64,000 nucleotides of DNA from Vallitalea sp. (GTDB taxonomy: Bacteria > Bacillota > Clostridia > Lachnospirales > Vallitaleaceae): positions 1-64,000 of the forward strand of contig NZ_JAOARO010000086.1 of assembly GCF_025211055.1 (NCBI RefSeq). Reading direction: 5' to 3'. The translations under genes were made by a program, and so were the position numbers. The first letter of the stretch is position 1. Every line of letters starts with the position of its first letter. The notes under the pieces are model-generated. The model did no database searches. It was not told the DNA's origin and was given only the letters and a program-made list of their open reading frames with translations. This document shows positions 37,200 to 45,557 of this stretch, in pieces.

Positions 37200-37229
37200 T
37201 GAATATTATAGTTAAATTGTTGCATACTA
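37200..37229 (+). promoter_or_regulatory. Sigma-G promoter of spoVT
   Basis: TGAATA (37200-37205) and CATACTA (37223-37229) are separated by 17 bases and match the forespore sigma-G consensus closely. spoVT is a known sigma-G gene in B. subtilis. The expected start is 36 bases before the TTG codon. Confidence 0.75.
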
Positions 37230-37271
37230 TTATTGACAGCTTTGTGATGACTATCTAAAGGAGGTAATAAT

Positions 37272-37823
37272 TTGAAAGCAACAGGTATTGTAAGAAGGAT
37301 AGATGATCTTGGTAGAGTAGTTATACCAAAAGAAATAAGAAGAACATTAAGGATAAGAGAAGGAGACCCCTTAGAGATATTTACTGATAAAGATGGAGAA
37401 ATAATACTTAAAAAATACTCACCTATCGGTGAACTTGGAACATTTGCTAAACAGTATGCAGAAGCTTTGGCACAAACTACAGGACATACTATCTGCATAT
37501 CTGATAAGGATCAAGTTATAGCTGTATCTGGTGGCTCCAAAAGAGAATTCTTAGAAAAACAAATAAGCAAGGAATTAGAAGAAGCAATAACTGAAAGAGA
37601 AACAATACTTGCTAACAAAGATGAAAAGAAATTTATAGATATTTTATATGATGGAGAAAACAATGAATATATTTCTGAAGTTATAACTCCTATAATATCA
37701 GAAGGTGACGCTATAGGAGCTGTCATATTCTTAAGCAAAGATAGCAAAATAAAAATGGGTGAAGTTGAAACCAAACTAGCTCATTCAGCAGCAGGATTTT
37801 TAGGAAAACAGATGGAACAATAA
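37272..37823 (+). CDS. spoVT: SpoVT, forespore transcription regulator
   Basis: A 183-residue regulator that tunes late forespore (sigma-G) genes. The N-terminal swapped-hairpin AbrB-like domain (MKATGIVRRIDDLGRVVIPKEIRRTLRIREGD) is followed by a GAF domain (about 55-178). TTG start eight bases after AAGGAGG. Its promoter has sigma-G hexamers, consistent with self-regulated late expression. Confidence 0.96.
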   Translation: MKATGIVRRIDDLGRVVIPKEIRRTLRIREGDPLEIFTDKDGEIILKKYSPIGELGTFAKQYAEALAQTTGHTICISDKDQVIAVSGGSKREFLEKQISKELEEAITERETILANKDEKKFIDILYDGENNEYISEVITPIISEGDAIGAVIFLSKDSKIKMGEVETKLAHSAAGFLGKQMEQ

Positions 37824-37829
37824 GAAAAA

Positions 37830-37856
37830 GGCTGGGTTAGATAACTCAGTCTTATT
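37830..37856 (+). terminator. Probable terminator after spoVT
   Basis: GGCTGGGTT pairs with AACTCAGTC (two G-U pairs) around AGAT, then TTATTTAAT. Confidence 0.65.
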
Positions 37857-38012
37857 TAATACACTTTATTATAATAGTAATAAAAGACTATCTGGAAGAG
37901 CATATATCCCTATACGACTTAATAAGACCTATAGAAAAATAAAAAAAATTGATAATATTAAACTAATTTACATAGACTACAAAAAATATTTATTTATTAG
38001 TAAATTATATTA

Positions 38013-38021
38013 TGGTATAAT
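38013..38021 (+). promoter_or_regulatory. Extended -10 promoter of mazG
   Basis: TGG-TATAAT lies 24 bases before the first possible mazG start. No convincing -35 is present. Confidence 0.45.
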
Positions 38022-38044
38022 TTGTTATATATTATCTGATTGGA

Positions 38045-38851
38045 ATGATTATGATGACAAAAATTAACAAAAATAATAAAAATTATTCATTTGAAGAACT
38101 CAAAAATATCATTAGAGTATTGAGAAGTGAAGATGGTTGTCCTTGGGACAAAGTTCAAACACATAAAAGCCTTAGAAGTGGTACCTTAGAAGAAGCATAT
38201 GAAGTATTAGAAGCAATTGATAATAATGATATGGAAAACCTACAAGAAGAACTTGGAGATATGTTATTGCACGTAGTATTTCATTCTCAAATAGCTACTG
38301 ATAATGAGAACTTTACTATTGATGAAGTAATTACAGGTATATGTGAGAAACTAATCAGAAGGCATCCACATGTATTCAAAGAAAAGCAAGATAAATCTCC
38401 TGAAGAAGTTACTATAAAGTGGAATGAGATTAAAAAAGTTGAAAAAAACAATATTTCCTATACTGAAGACATGAGAAAAGTGCCAAAAGCCCTTCCTGCA
38501 TTAATGAGAGCAGTAAAAGTTCAAAAAAAAGCAAGAGATGCAGGTTTTGATTTTACAGACATAAGCCAAGTTATTGCTAAGGTACATGAGGAATTGGAAG
38601 AATTAGAGGAAGCTATGAGAATTGGTGATGATTGTAATATTATGGAAGAATATGGGGATTTGCTATTTTCAATAGTTAATATTTCAAGGTTTTTGAAATT
38701 AAATACTGAATTTTCCTTGACAAATGCTACAGAAAAGTTTATAAATAGATTTGAGGGAATAGAGAACCTTGTAATACAAAAAGGTTTAAGCATGAAGGAC
38801 ATAACAATGACTGAACTGGACAAGTTATGGGAGCAGCTTAAAGAACATTAA
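38045..38851 (+). CDS. mazG: Nucleoside triphosphate pyrophosphohydrolase MazG
   Basis: A 268-residue MazG that hydrolyses nucleoside triphosphates to monophosphates and PPi. The first MazG domain has CPWDKVQTHKSLRSGTLEEAYEVLEAI...LQEELGDMLLHVVFH (metal-binding EExxE/ExxD). The second has VHEELEELEEAM...EEYGDLLFSIVNISR. The tetrapyrrole methylase domain fused to YabN in Bacillus is absent, as in many Clostridia. Starts at 38045, 38051 or 38054 are all possible; none has a strong ribosome binding site. It heads the mazG-hup-rqcP-yabPQ-divIC string. Confidence 0.92.
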   Translation: MIMMTKINKNNKNYSFEELKNIIRVLRSEDGCPWDKVQTHKSLRSGTLEEAYEVLEAIDNNDMENLQEELGDMLLHVVFHSQIATDNENFTIDEVITGICEKLIRRHPHVFKEKQDKSPEEVTIKWNEIKKVEKNNISYTEDMRKVPKALPALMRAVKVQKKARDAGFDFTDISQVIAKVHEELEELEEAMRIGDDCNIMEEYGDLLFSIVNISRFLKLNTEFSLTNATEKFINRFEGIENLVIQKGLSMKDITMTELDKLWEQLKEH

Positions 38852-38855
38852 GAAT

Positions 38856-38913
38856 AATCGTTTAAACGATTGTTTATAAAGCTAAGAATATTCTTAGCAG
38901 CGCATATATGCGC
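38856..38913. repeat. Three perfect palindromes between mazG and hup
   Basis: AATCGTTTAAACGATT (38856-38871), GCTAAGAATATTCTTAGC (38881-38898) and GCGCATATATGCGC (38900-38913) follow each other directly. They have no loops, and no long T run follows. They may act as terminators, operators or cruciform sites. Confidence 0.7.
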
Positions 38914-38957
38914 CTTTGTTCAAAATAATATAATATTAAAGTAGAGGAGGAGTTATT

Positions 38958-39236
38958 ATGAACAAAGCTGAATTAGTTACGGCTATGGCAGAACAAACTG
39001 AATTAAGTAAAAAAGATGCAGAAAAAGCGTTAAAATCATTTATTGATGTAGTTTCAAATGAGTTAAGTAATGGGGGCAAAATTCAATTAGTTGGATTTGG
39101 TACTTTTGATGTTACTGAAAGAGCAGCAAGAGAAGGTAGAAACCCACAAACTGGAGAACCAATGCAAATTGCAGCTTCAAAAGCTCCAAGATTCAAAGCT
39201 GGAAAAGCTTTAAAAGACGCTGTAAATGGTCGCTAG
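38958..39236 (+). CDS. hup: HU-family DNA-binding protein
   Basis: A 92-residue histone-like HU, which bends and packs DNA. The sequence MNKAELVTAMAEQTELSKKDAEKAL, the beta-arm RAAREGRNPQTGEPMQIAASKAPRFKAGKALKDAV and the length are standard. GAGGAGGAG precedes the ATG. A strong terminator follows. Confidence 0.97.
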   Translation: MNKAELVTAMAEQTELSKKDAEKALKSFIDVVSNELSNGGKIQLVGFGTFDVTERAAREGRNPQTGEPMQIAASKAPRFKAGKALKDAVNGR

Positions 39237-39255
39237 GTAAAACATTTAATTTATT

Positions 39256-39287
39256 AAAAATCTGCACTATATGGTGCAGATTTTTTT
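39256..39287 (+). terminator. Terminator after hup
   Basis: AAAAATCTGCAC pairs with GTGCAGATTTTT around TATATG, followed by T residues. Confidence 0.92.
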
Positions 39288-39331
39288 GCTTTATTATATA
39301 AATATTAATCTACAAAAAGGTAGGTGATAAC

Positions 39332-39571
39332 ATGAGATTAGATAAATATCTTAAGGTATCAAGACTAATTAAAAGAAGAACAATAGCTAATGAGGCATGT
39401 GATGCAGGTAGAATCAAAATCAATGAAAAAGTAGCTAAAGCAGGAGCGAAAGTAACTGTTGGGGATATAATAGAAATTCAATTTGGTAATAAAGCCGTTA
39501 AGGTAGAGGTATTAATGGTAAAGGAAACAGTCAAAAAAGATGAAGCTAAAGATATGTTCAAGTATCTATAG
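39332..39571 (+). CDS. rqcP: RqcP, S4-domain ribosome quality control factor
   Basis: A 79-residue S4 RNA-binding protein (YabO/Hsp15-like). RqcP binds stalled 50S-peptidyl-tRNA complexes with RqcH and helps add alanine tails. The S4 core MRLDKYLKVSRLIKRRTIANEACDAGRIKIN is intact. Position after mazG-hup and before yabP matches Bacillus yabO. GGTAGGTG precedes the ATG. Confidence 0.93.
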   Translation: MRLDKYLKVSRLIKRRTIANEACDAGRIKINEKVAKAGAKVTVGDIIEIQFGNKAVKVEVLMVKETVKKDEAKDMFKYL

Positions 39572-39575
39572 ATCA

Positions 39576-39619
39576 GGAGGTTGTCTCATAGATTTTTTTC
39601 CATGAGACAGCCTCTTTTT
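39576..39619 (+). terminator. Terminator after rqcP
   Basis: GAGGTTGTCTCAT pairs over 13 positions with ATGAGACAGCCTC around a T-rich loop, then six T. Confidence 0.9.
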
Positions 39620-39726
39620 TATATTTTTAATAAGTACGTCCCATAAAAACATATTAGATTAGAATAAATCCCTCGATAGGTTAATATAATGAATTATAGG
39701 TAATCCACATTAAGAGGAGGGTAAAC

Positions 39727-40008
39727 ATGGAAGAAAAGCATACTAATATAAACCATAGGTTAGTTATCAATGATAGAGAAAGAATTTCTATAACAGGAGT
39801 TTCTGATGTCATATCTTTTGATACAGATGTTGTCATGGTTGAGACTGAGATGGGAACACTTACCATCAAAGGGTTAGAACTACATGTTAATAGGTTGAAT
39901 CTAGAAAAAGAGGAATTAGAATTAGATGGGCAGATAGAAAGCTTAGAATACAGTGATGGTGCTAGATACGGGTCTAAAGGATCATTTATGTCAAAATTAT
40001 TTGGTTAG
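39727..40008 (+). CDS. yabP: Sporulation protein YabP
   Basis: A 93-residue YabP/YqfC-family protein required for sporulation. The core RISITGVSDVISFDTDVVMVETEMGTLTIKGLELHVNRLNLEKEELELDGQI is typical, and it lies directly before yabQ. YabP is a mother-cell sigma-E product in B. subtilis; no clear sigma-E promoter was recognised here. GAGGAGG precedes the ATG. Confidence 0.92.
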   Translation: MEEKHTNINHRLVINDRERISITGVSDVISFDTDVVMVETEMGTLTIKGLELHVNRLNLEKEELELDGQIESLEYSDGARYGSKGSFMSKLFG

Positions 40009-40015
40009 GTGATTT

Positions 40016-40504
40016 ATGAATAGTTTAGTAAGTTCTCAAGCAATCAGCTTCATTATGTCAATACTAAGTGGTCTTTTTCTAGGATTTGTGTATGATTTAG
40101 TTAGAGTTCTAAGAAGAATAATAAAACATCCTAAATGGCTTATCAACATACAAGACTTTATATTTTGGCTTTTTGGAAGCCTTATAATATTCCTGGATAT
40201 ATTCAAAAACAATAATGGTGTCCTTAGAGGATTCTTATACATAGGAGTATTCTTAGGCTTAATAATCTATTTCTTCTTAATAAGCAAACTAGTATTAAGG
40301 ATATTTATGAAAGTATATACTTTCATAGCTAATATAATAAAATTCCTATTCAAGATAATTATTAGACCAATAAAACTTTTATTTAGTCCCATCAATTTTG
40401 TGGTCAGAAAAATATATAAACTCTTGAAAAAATTCGGTAAATGGTTGATAATAAAATATAAGAAGACTATTAAGGACGTAAAAGTAATATTTAAAAAGAA
40501 ATAG
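40016..40504 (+). CDS. yabQ: Spore cortex protein YabQ
   Basis: A 162-residue membrane protein with about three or four helices in the first 105 residues (ISFIMSILSGLFLGFVYDLVRVLRRI is the conserved entry). A strongly basic cytoplasmic tail follows. YabQ is needed for spore cortex formation and localises to the outer forespore membrane in B. subtilis. It follows yabP after seven bases, in one transcript. The ribosome binding site TTAGGTG overlaps the yabP end. Confidence 0.9.
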   Translation: MNSLVSSQAISFIMSILSGLFLGFVYDLVRVLRRIIKHPKWLINIQDFIFWLFGSLIIFLDIFKNNNGVLRGFLYIGVFLGLIIYFFLISKLVLRIFMKVYTFIANIIKFLFKIIIRPIKLLFSPINFVVRKIYKLLKKFGKWLIIKYKKTIKDVKVIFKKK

Positions 40505-40567
40505 ATATATTAACTTAAAGAATGATAAAACAACTTGAAGCATATACAAATTTGTTACGTGAAAGGA

Positions 40568-40870
40568 ATGATAGTTTACTTGAGAAGAAAAAGAAAAAAA
40601 ACAAAAGCTATATTGTTTTCTACACTAGTATTAATACTACTAACTGTTGTCGTAAGTATTAGAGTATCAACACTGTATGTTAAGAATCTCCAACTAGAGA
40701 AAGATGAGATGAAACTAGAACAGGAAATAAAAGAAGAAGAACAAAAGTACATAGACTTATTAAAACAAAAAGAGTACATTAAATCAGATGAATACATAGA
40801 ACAATTAGGAAGAGAAAAATTTGGACTAGTTAAACCTGATGAAATAATATTTGTAAATGAAGAAGAATAA
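40568..40870 (+). CDS. divIC: Septum formation initiator DivIC/FtsB
   Basis: A 100-residue bitopic cell-division protein. It has a short basic cytoplasmic end (RRKRKKTK), one membrane helix (AILFSTLVLILLTVVVSI), a coiled coil (LQLEKDEMKLEQEIKEEEQKYIDLL) and the conserved end LGREKFGLVKPDEIIFV. It works with FtsL and DivIB at the septum. Starts ATG 40568 and TTG 40580 are both possible: AAAGGA abuts the ATG and lies 12 bases from the TTG. The usual DivIC position before spoIIE supports the call. Confidence 0.9.
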   Translation: MIVYLRRKRKKTKAILFSTLVLILLTVVVSIRVSTLYVKNLQLEKDEMKLEQEIKEEEQKYIDLLKQKEYIKSDEYIEQLGREKFGLVKPDEIIFVNEEE

Positions 40871-40904
40871 GAGGTTTCCTGTTTAAGGAAATACTCTTTT
40901 TTTT
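40870..40904 (+). terminator. Terminator after divIC
   Basis: AGAG-TTTCC pairs with GGAAA-CTCT around TGTTTAA, with small bulges, then eight T. Confidence 0.8.
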
Positions 40905-40987
40905 GTGAGCTTTTATATTTTTAGAGACTTAAGAATAAACATATTAATTGTTTTAGACTGTCGTGGAAAGGATTAAGATTGAAATAG

Positions 40988-41118
40988 ACAACGGTTGTAT
41001 GTTGAAACCATATATAGTGATAATCACTCTGGTTACGTTTGTTGCTTTTAGCTGTTTATAAGGTATGGCAACAAGCCGTAAAAGTTGTTATTATCACTAT
41101 ATATGGTTAGTTCTATAT
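40988..41118. repeat. Palindromic structured repeat, copy B
   Basis: Second copy of the element at 24783. Arms AACCATATATAGTGATAAT (41006-41024) and ATTATCACTATATATGGTT (41090-41108) are perfect 19-bp inverted repeats. The inner stem GTTGC/GCAAC replaces GTTGT/ACAAC of copy A, a compensating change that keeps pairing. Confidence 0.82.
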
Positions 41119-41159
41119 TTACCACTCTTAAGCCAGTAAAAAGAATATTTAAACACCGA

Positions 41160-41269
41160 GTGGAGATAGTATAGGGGAATATGAAGCAGTGAGCCATGGA
41201 CGGCGAACTCAGCCCTTTAAACACGGACGTTTAACGGGCTGACGTAATATTCCCCTATACTATCTCCAC
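41160..41269. repeat. 110-bp hairpin element with 23-bp perfect arms
   Basis: The arm at 41160-41182 (begins GTGGAGATAGTATAGGGG) is perfectly inverted at 41247-41269. Inside, TCAGCCC/GGGCTGA and TTAAAC/GTTTAA form a second hairpin (41209-41242). The inner part is richer in G+C than its surroundings. Single arms recur at 43988 and 48046. Confidence 0.82.
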
Positions 41270-41335
41270 GACCGTTACCCACCTATAAACATAATAACCC
41301 ACCTCTATTCGATAATTAACCTATTCATGAGAAAA

Positions 41336-41403
41336 TTTGTCTAAAACTTTTTTTATTTTGGATACAAGTTATGACAAACAATTCCATTTACATCATATAT
41401 AAT
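41336..41403 (+). promoter_or_regulatory. spoIIE promoter with 21-base spacer and Spo0A-like boxes
   Basis: ATGACA (41371-41376) and TATAAT (41398-41403) are 21 bases apart, like the unusual spacing of the Spo0A-activated spoIIE promoter of B. subtilis. TTTGTCTAA (41336-41344) and, on the minus strand, TTTGTCATA (41378-41370) each differ from the 0A box TTTGTCRAA at one position. The second overlaps the -35. Confidence 0.5.
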
Positions 41404-41486
41404 TAGTTCTCACCAAGAGATGATTGGATTAATCCACCAGCGATTAATCATAATTAAATAATTTTTTGAGAAGGGGAGGAGAGTAT

Positions 41487-43862
41487 ATGAGTAAAACTAA
41501 CATAACAGTAGGACAAACCAAGATGCTAATATCAAAAAAAGATAAAATACAAAAAGAAGGATTGAAAATACTAAAATTAATTTTTATGTATGTTGTAGGT
41601 TTAATGATGGGTAGAGCAGTAATATTTGGCAATATGAATCCTATGGCAATGGCATACTTTTCAGCTGTATATATTGATAAGAAAAATCGAATATGGATGT
41701 TCTTTTCAGTTTTGATAGGGTTACTTACTGCTATGCAGGTAATAGATGCATTAAAATATGCACTAATTATGATACTCATAGTAGCAGTAAATTCTATTTT
41801 AGATATAAAAGGCAAGAAACCCTTGCTGATCCACGAGGGGGTGATAGCTGCAACCAGCTGTTTGATTATTACAATCACTGCTGGAATCATACAAAACAAC
41901 TTATTCAATAATATATCTGTTTCATTATTAGAAAGTGCTTCTATATTTTCATTAGTATTAATATATGGGCGTGGACTCAAATATTTATTTGAACACGAAG
42001 AAGATAAAAAAGCAACTAATGAAATACTAATCAGTGAAGCCATAATAATGGGTACAGCAGTTGCTGGTATAGCTGACATAACTGTTATGGGATTAGGATT
42101 TATAGAAATCTGGATATTCTCAGTTATCTTGATTCTAGGATACAGGCATGGCATTGGTACAGGTGCCATTATAGGTGTGATATCTGGAATAGTATTAGTT
42201 CTGATGGGTAGATATCAACCAGAGATAATAGGTATATTCGGTATGGTTGGGATATTGTCAGCTCTATTTCGGGAATTAGGGAAAGTAGGTAGTATAATAG
42301 GATTTTCTCTAGGGACAATTGGTTTATGGTATTTCATATCTCCCCTTAACCTAGATTTCCAGATAGTAAAAGCCTTGATTGTAAGTGTAGGTATATTTGC
42401 TATATTACCCAACGAACAGGAGCAGATATACTCAATGAAAAAAACCTCAATAGAAGAGGATAAATATATAGATAAAGTACAGGGAATTATAAGTGAGAAG
42501 TTAAATAATTTTTCCGATTCTTTTCAAAATATCGCTAAGACTTTTGAACATATATCTGAAAGGAGAGTAAATCTAACAACTGAGGAGGTGAATAAGCTCT
42601 TAGATGATGTAGCGGAAAAAGTATGTAAAGACTGTAGCATGTGCAAAATGTGTTGGCAAAAAGAGTTTTACGATACATATAGAACGGTATTTAGTATTTT
42701 TTCCGCAGTAGAAAATAAAAATCAGATAACCGAAGATGATATTCCTGATGTCTTTATAAAAAAATGTATAAAGCCAAAGGAATTCGTAATAACAACAAAT
42801 AGATTATTTGAATTATATAAAATAAATCTAACTTGGGAAAATAAAATTGCTGAAAACAGACAACTAATATCCCAGCAGTTTTATTCCGTTGCAGATATCA
42901 TTGACAAGTTAGGGAATAATCTATATAAGAATATAGAGTTTAATACAGATTTGGAAAATAAAATATCTGAGGAATTAAAAAAGGATGATATTCTTGTTAA
43001 AGATGTGGTGGTATATAAAGCAAGGAATCAAAGGATGGAAGTAAGTCTCAAGATAAAACATAGTGGAGATAAAACAAAAAGCATGAAAGATATAACTCCT
43101 GTAATTAATAAATTCACCAAGAAAAAAATGAGATTAGAAGAAGGGTGTAAATATATTAATGGGAGTAAATATTGTCAAGTGAAATTTATTGAAAGTGAGG
43201 TTTACAGAATTGCAAAGGGGGTTGCTAGAGCCAGTAAGGACTATAAAGATATATCCGGTGATAGCTATACCTTTTTGAATCTACCAAAAGGACAAGATAT
43301 TGTTGCACTCTCAGATGGAATGGGTACAGGATTGAAAGCTTTCAAAGAAAGTAAAGCTGCTATTGAATTATTAGAACAATTACTAGAAGCAGGATTCGAT
43401 GGTGAAACAGCAATAAAAATGATAAATTCAATACTTGTATTAAAATCTAGTGAGCAAACATTTTCAACTCTGGATATGGGTTTAGTTGATAGATATACGG
43501 GTGTATGTGAATTTGTAAAAATTGGGGCTGCATCGTCATTCATAAAGAGAGGAAATAAAGTGGAGGTAGTAAAATCAACATCACTCCCTATGGGAATGTT
43601 GAATGAAATAGAAAGTGAATCAACTACTAAGAATCTAAGAAATGGCGATATGGTTATAATGGTTACAGATGGAATATTAGATTGTGAGGATGAGGAAATT
43701 GATAAAGAGAAGTGGGTAGAGGAGTCTCTACATAAATTGGATAGTAGAAATCCACAAGATATGGCTGATTACATATTAGAAGCAGCCAGAGAGAAGACAG
43801 GAGGTATGTTGAAAGATGATATGACTGTACTGGTTATGAGAATATGGGAAAAAGCGGGATAA
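41487..43862 (+). CDS. spoIIE: Stage II sporulation protein E
   Basis: A 791-residue membrane phosphatase that dephosphorylates SpoIIAA to activate sigma-F in the forespore and also binds FtsZ. About ten membrane helices lie in the first ~310 residues, followed by the FtsZ-linked regulatory region with the CKDCSMCKMCWQKEF cysteine cluster. The C-terminal PP2C phosphatase has VALSDGMGTGLKA and MVIMVTDGILDCEDE with the metal-binding aspartates. ATG 41487 was chosen because GGGGAGGAG lies before it. The gene is monocistronic with its own terminator, in the usual place before tilS. Confidence 0.95.
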   Translation: MSKTNITVGQTKMLISKKDKIQKEGLKILKLIFMYVVGLMMGRAVIFGNMNPMAMAYFSAVYIDKKNRIWMFFSVLIGLLTAMQVIDALKYALIMILIVAVNSILDIKGKKPLLIHEGVIAATSCLIITITAGIIQNNLFNNISVSLLESASIFSLVLIYGRGLKYLFEHEEDKKATNEILISEAIIMGTAVAGIADITVMGLGFIEIWIFSVILILGYRHGIGTGAIIGVISGIVLVLMGRYQPEIIGIFGMVGILSALFRELGKVGSIIGFSLGTIGLWYFISPLNLDFQIVKALIVSVGIFAILPNEQEQIYSMKKTSIEEDKYIDKVQGIISEKLNNFSDSFQNIAKTFEHISERRVNLTTEEVNKLLDDVAEKVCKDCSMCKMCWQKEFYDTYRTVFSIFSAVENKNQITEDDIPDVFIKKCIKPKEFVITTNRLFELYKINLTWENKIAENRQLISQQFYSVADIIDKLGNNLYKNIEFNTDLENKISEELKKDDILVKDVVVYKARNQRMEVSLKIKHSGDKTKSMKDITPVINKFTKKKMRLEEGCKYINGSKYCQVKFIESEVYRIAKGVARASKDYKDISGDSYTFLNLPKGQDIVALSDGMGTGLKAFKESKAAIELLEQLLEAGFDGETAIKMINSILVLKSSEQTFSTLDMGLVDRYTGVCEFVKIGAASSFIKRGNKVEVVKSTSLPMGMLNEIESESTTKNLRNGDMVIMVTDGILDCEDEEIDKEKWVEESLHKLDSRNPQDMADYILEAAREKTGGMLKDDMTVLVMRIWEKAG

Positions 43863-43882
43863 TAATTATTATAAGTACTAAT

Positions 43883-43918
43883 AGCGGAGAAATTATTAAA
43901 AGGTTTTCTCCGCTTTTG
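43883..43918 (+). terminator. Terminator after spoIIE
   Basis: AGCGGAGAAA pairs with TTTCTCCGCT around a 12-base loop, followed by TTTTGATCTTTT. Confidence 0.85.
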
Positions 43919-43987
43919 ATCTTTTAGCATATAAATTAAAAGCATTTTCATATATGCTAAGGAAACTTTCCTAACGGACAAATACGA

Positions 43988-44020
43988 AATATTCCCCTAT
44001 ACTATTGGAGCGACTGTTAG
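43988..44020 (+). repeat. Solo arm repeat, left of tilS
   Basis: These 33 bases begin AATATTCCCCTATACTAT and match the right arm of the 110-bp element at 41246-41278, except for TGGAG in place of CTCCA and two single changes. They match the minus strand of 48046-48078 at 31 of 33 positions. Confidence 0.75.
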
Positions 44021-44178
44021 ACAATCAATCAATAACTACAAGATATTAACAAACTGTTAATAATGAAGCATATATAACAAAGATTTAACTTGACTATTGA
44101 TTTATTTGAACAAGTCTAGTATATTAAAAGAGTCATTTATTTATGGCTAAACAGAAATTATAAAGGATGTAAAGATGT

Positions 44179-45546
44179 ATGGTAGATAAGGTGTTAAACA
44201 CTATCCAAAAGTTTAATATGATTGACAAAGGAGATAATATCATTATTGGTGTATCTGGTGGAGCCGACTCCATATGTTTATTACATATGTTATGTAGTTT
44301 GAAGAGTAAGTTAGATATAGATTTACATGTTGTACATGTTCAACATGGTATTAGAGGAAAAGATGCAGATGAAGATGCAAAGTTCGTAGAAAAATTCTGC
44401 GATGAAAGAGGTATTGTATGTCATGTGTATTATTTTAATGTTAAAAAGTTAGCAAAAGAAAAGAAAATGTCCGAAGAAGAAATGGGTAGGAAAGTAAGAT
44501 ATCAAGTTTTTTCAGATGCAAGTAAAGAATTGGGCGGAACTAAGATTGCATTGGCACATCATATTAATGATAATGCTGAAACAGTAATAATGAATTTACT
44601 AAGAGGAACAGGAATTAAGGGAATTGGTGGAATACGTCCCAAAAGAGATAATATAATTAGACCATTGATAGAGTGTACAAGAGAAGAAATTGAAAAATAC
44701 TGTGTAGATAATAATATAGAGTACAGAGACGATTATACTAATCAGATGGAAATATACACAAGAAATAAGATTCGTCATACTGTTATACCTTACATTGAAA
44801 ATAATTTTAATCAGAACTTCATTGCTAATCTAGTTAACACAGCTAATCTAGTAAGAAGCGAAGATGATTATATAGATAAAATTGTTTTAAGAGAAAAAGA
44901 AAAAATTGTAAAGATAAAAAATAAAGAATATTCCATAGATACGAATAAATTTTTACAATTAGATACAGTCATAAAAAGAAGGCTGATAAGAAACATAATC
45001 GGAGAGATTAGCTCATTAAAGGATATTGAATACAAACATATTAATGAGATAATTCAGTTAGCCGATAAACAAGTAAGTAAAAGAATAAATTTACCAAAAG
45101 GATTAATAGCAAAAAAGACGTATGACAGTATCATAATAACCAATTTGGGAGAAAATAAGATAAATGATTTTGAATATCAAGCAGAAAATTTATCAAGAAT
45201 CTATATAAAGGAATTAAATAAACATTTAGATTTTCGCATTATTGAGGAGAAAAAATATAATATTCCTAAAAATTTATATACGAAATGGTTTGATTATGAT
45301 AAAATAAAAGATAATTTGAAGGTTAGAAGTAGAAAGAGTGGAGATTTAATCGCCATAAAAGGAATTAATGGCACTAAAAAGTTAAAAAAATATTTTATTG
45401 ATTGTAAAATTCCGAAAGAACAACGAGATGCTATACCACTTTTGACTGATGGAAACAATATAATTTGGGTCATTGGTTATAGAATAAGTGAAGTATACAA
45501 GGTTACTGCTTCAACCAAAAAAATATTAGAAGTAAGATACTATTAG
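44179..45546 (+). CDS. tilS: tRNA(Ile)-lysidine synthetase
   Basis: A 455-residue TilS, which puts lysidine at C34 of tRNA-Ile(CAU) so that it reads AUA, an abundant codon in this genome. The PP-loop GVSGGADSICLLHML (about 23-37), HVQHGIRGKDADED and HHINDNAETVIMNLLRGTGIKGIGGI are characteristic. The C-terminal substrate domain (about 380-455, KVRSRKSGDLIAIKGINGTKKLKKYFID) is present. First gene of the tilS-hpt-ftsH operon; AAAGGATG lies before the ATG. Confidence 0.95.
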   Translation: MVDKVLNTIQKFNMIDKGDNIIIGVSGGADSICLLHMLCSLKSKLDIDLHVVHVQHGIRGKDADEDAKFVEKFCDERGIVCHVYYFNVKKLAKEKKMSEEEMGRKVRYQVFSDASKELGGTKIALAHHINDNAETVIMNLLRGTGIKGIGGIRPKRDNIIRPLIECTREEIEKYCVDNNIEYRDDYTNQMEIYTRNKIRHTVIPYIENNFNQNFIANLVNTANLVRSEDDYIDKIVLREKEKIVKIKNKEYSIDTNKFLQLDTVIKRRLIRNIIGEISSLKDIEYKHINEIIQLADKQVSKRINLPKGLIAKKTYDSIIITNLGENKINDFEYQAENLSRIYIKELNKHLDFRIIEEKKYNIPKNLYTKWFDYDKIKDNLKVRSRKSGDLIAIKGINGTKKLKKYFIDCKIPKEQRDAIPLLTDGNNIIWVIGYRISEVYKVTASTKKILEVRYY

Positions 45547-45557
45547 AGGAGGATATC

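Larger units (their letters stand above)
40871..41486. other. Repeat-rich intergenic region upstream of spoIIE
   Basis: A 616-base gap that in many Firmicutes holds an S1-domain gene (yabR) or tRNA genes. Here it holds a terminator, palindromic repeat copy B, a 110-bp hairpin element and the spoIIE promoter with candidate Spo0A boxes. No gene was seen. Confidence 0.7.
43863..44178. other. Intergenic region spoIIE-tilS
   Basis: A 316-base gap with the spoIIE terminator, a stretch similar to 27990-28045, and one arm of the 110-bp element at 43988-44020. The bases before tilS carry no clear promoter. Confidence 0.6.

Noticed and set aside
24783-41269. CRISPR array
   Set aside because: The repeats here are two to four dispersed palindromic copies, without regular spacers or cas genes. 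No array was seen anywhere in the window.
41444-42169. Long minus-strand frame within spoIIE
   Set aside because: Mirror frame of the membrane domain of spoIIE; no ribosome binding site and no family features.
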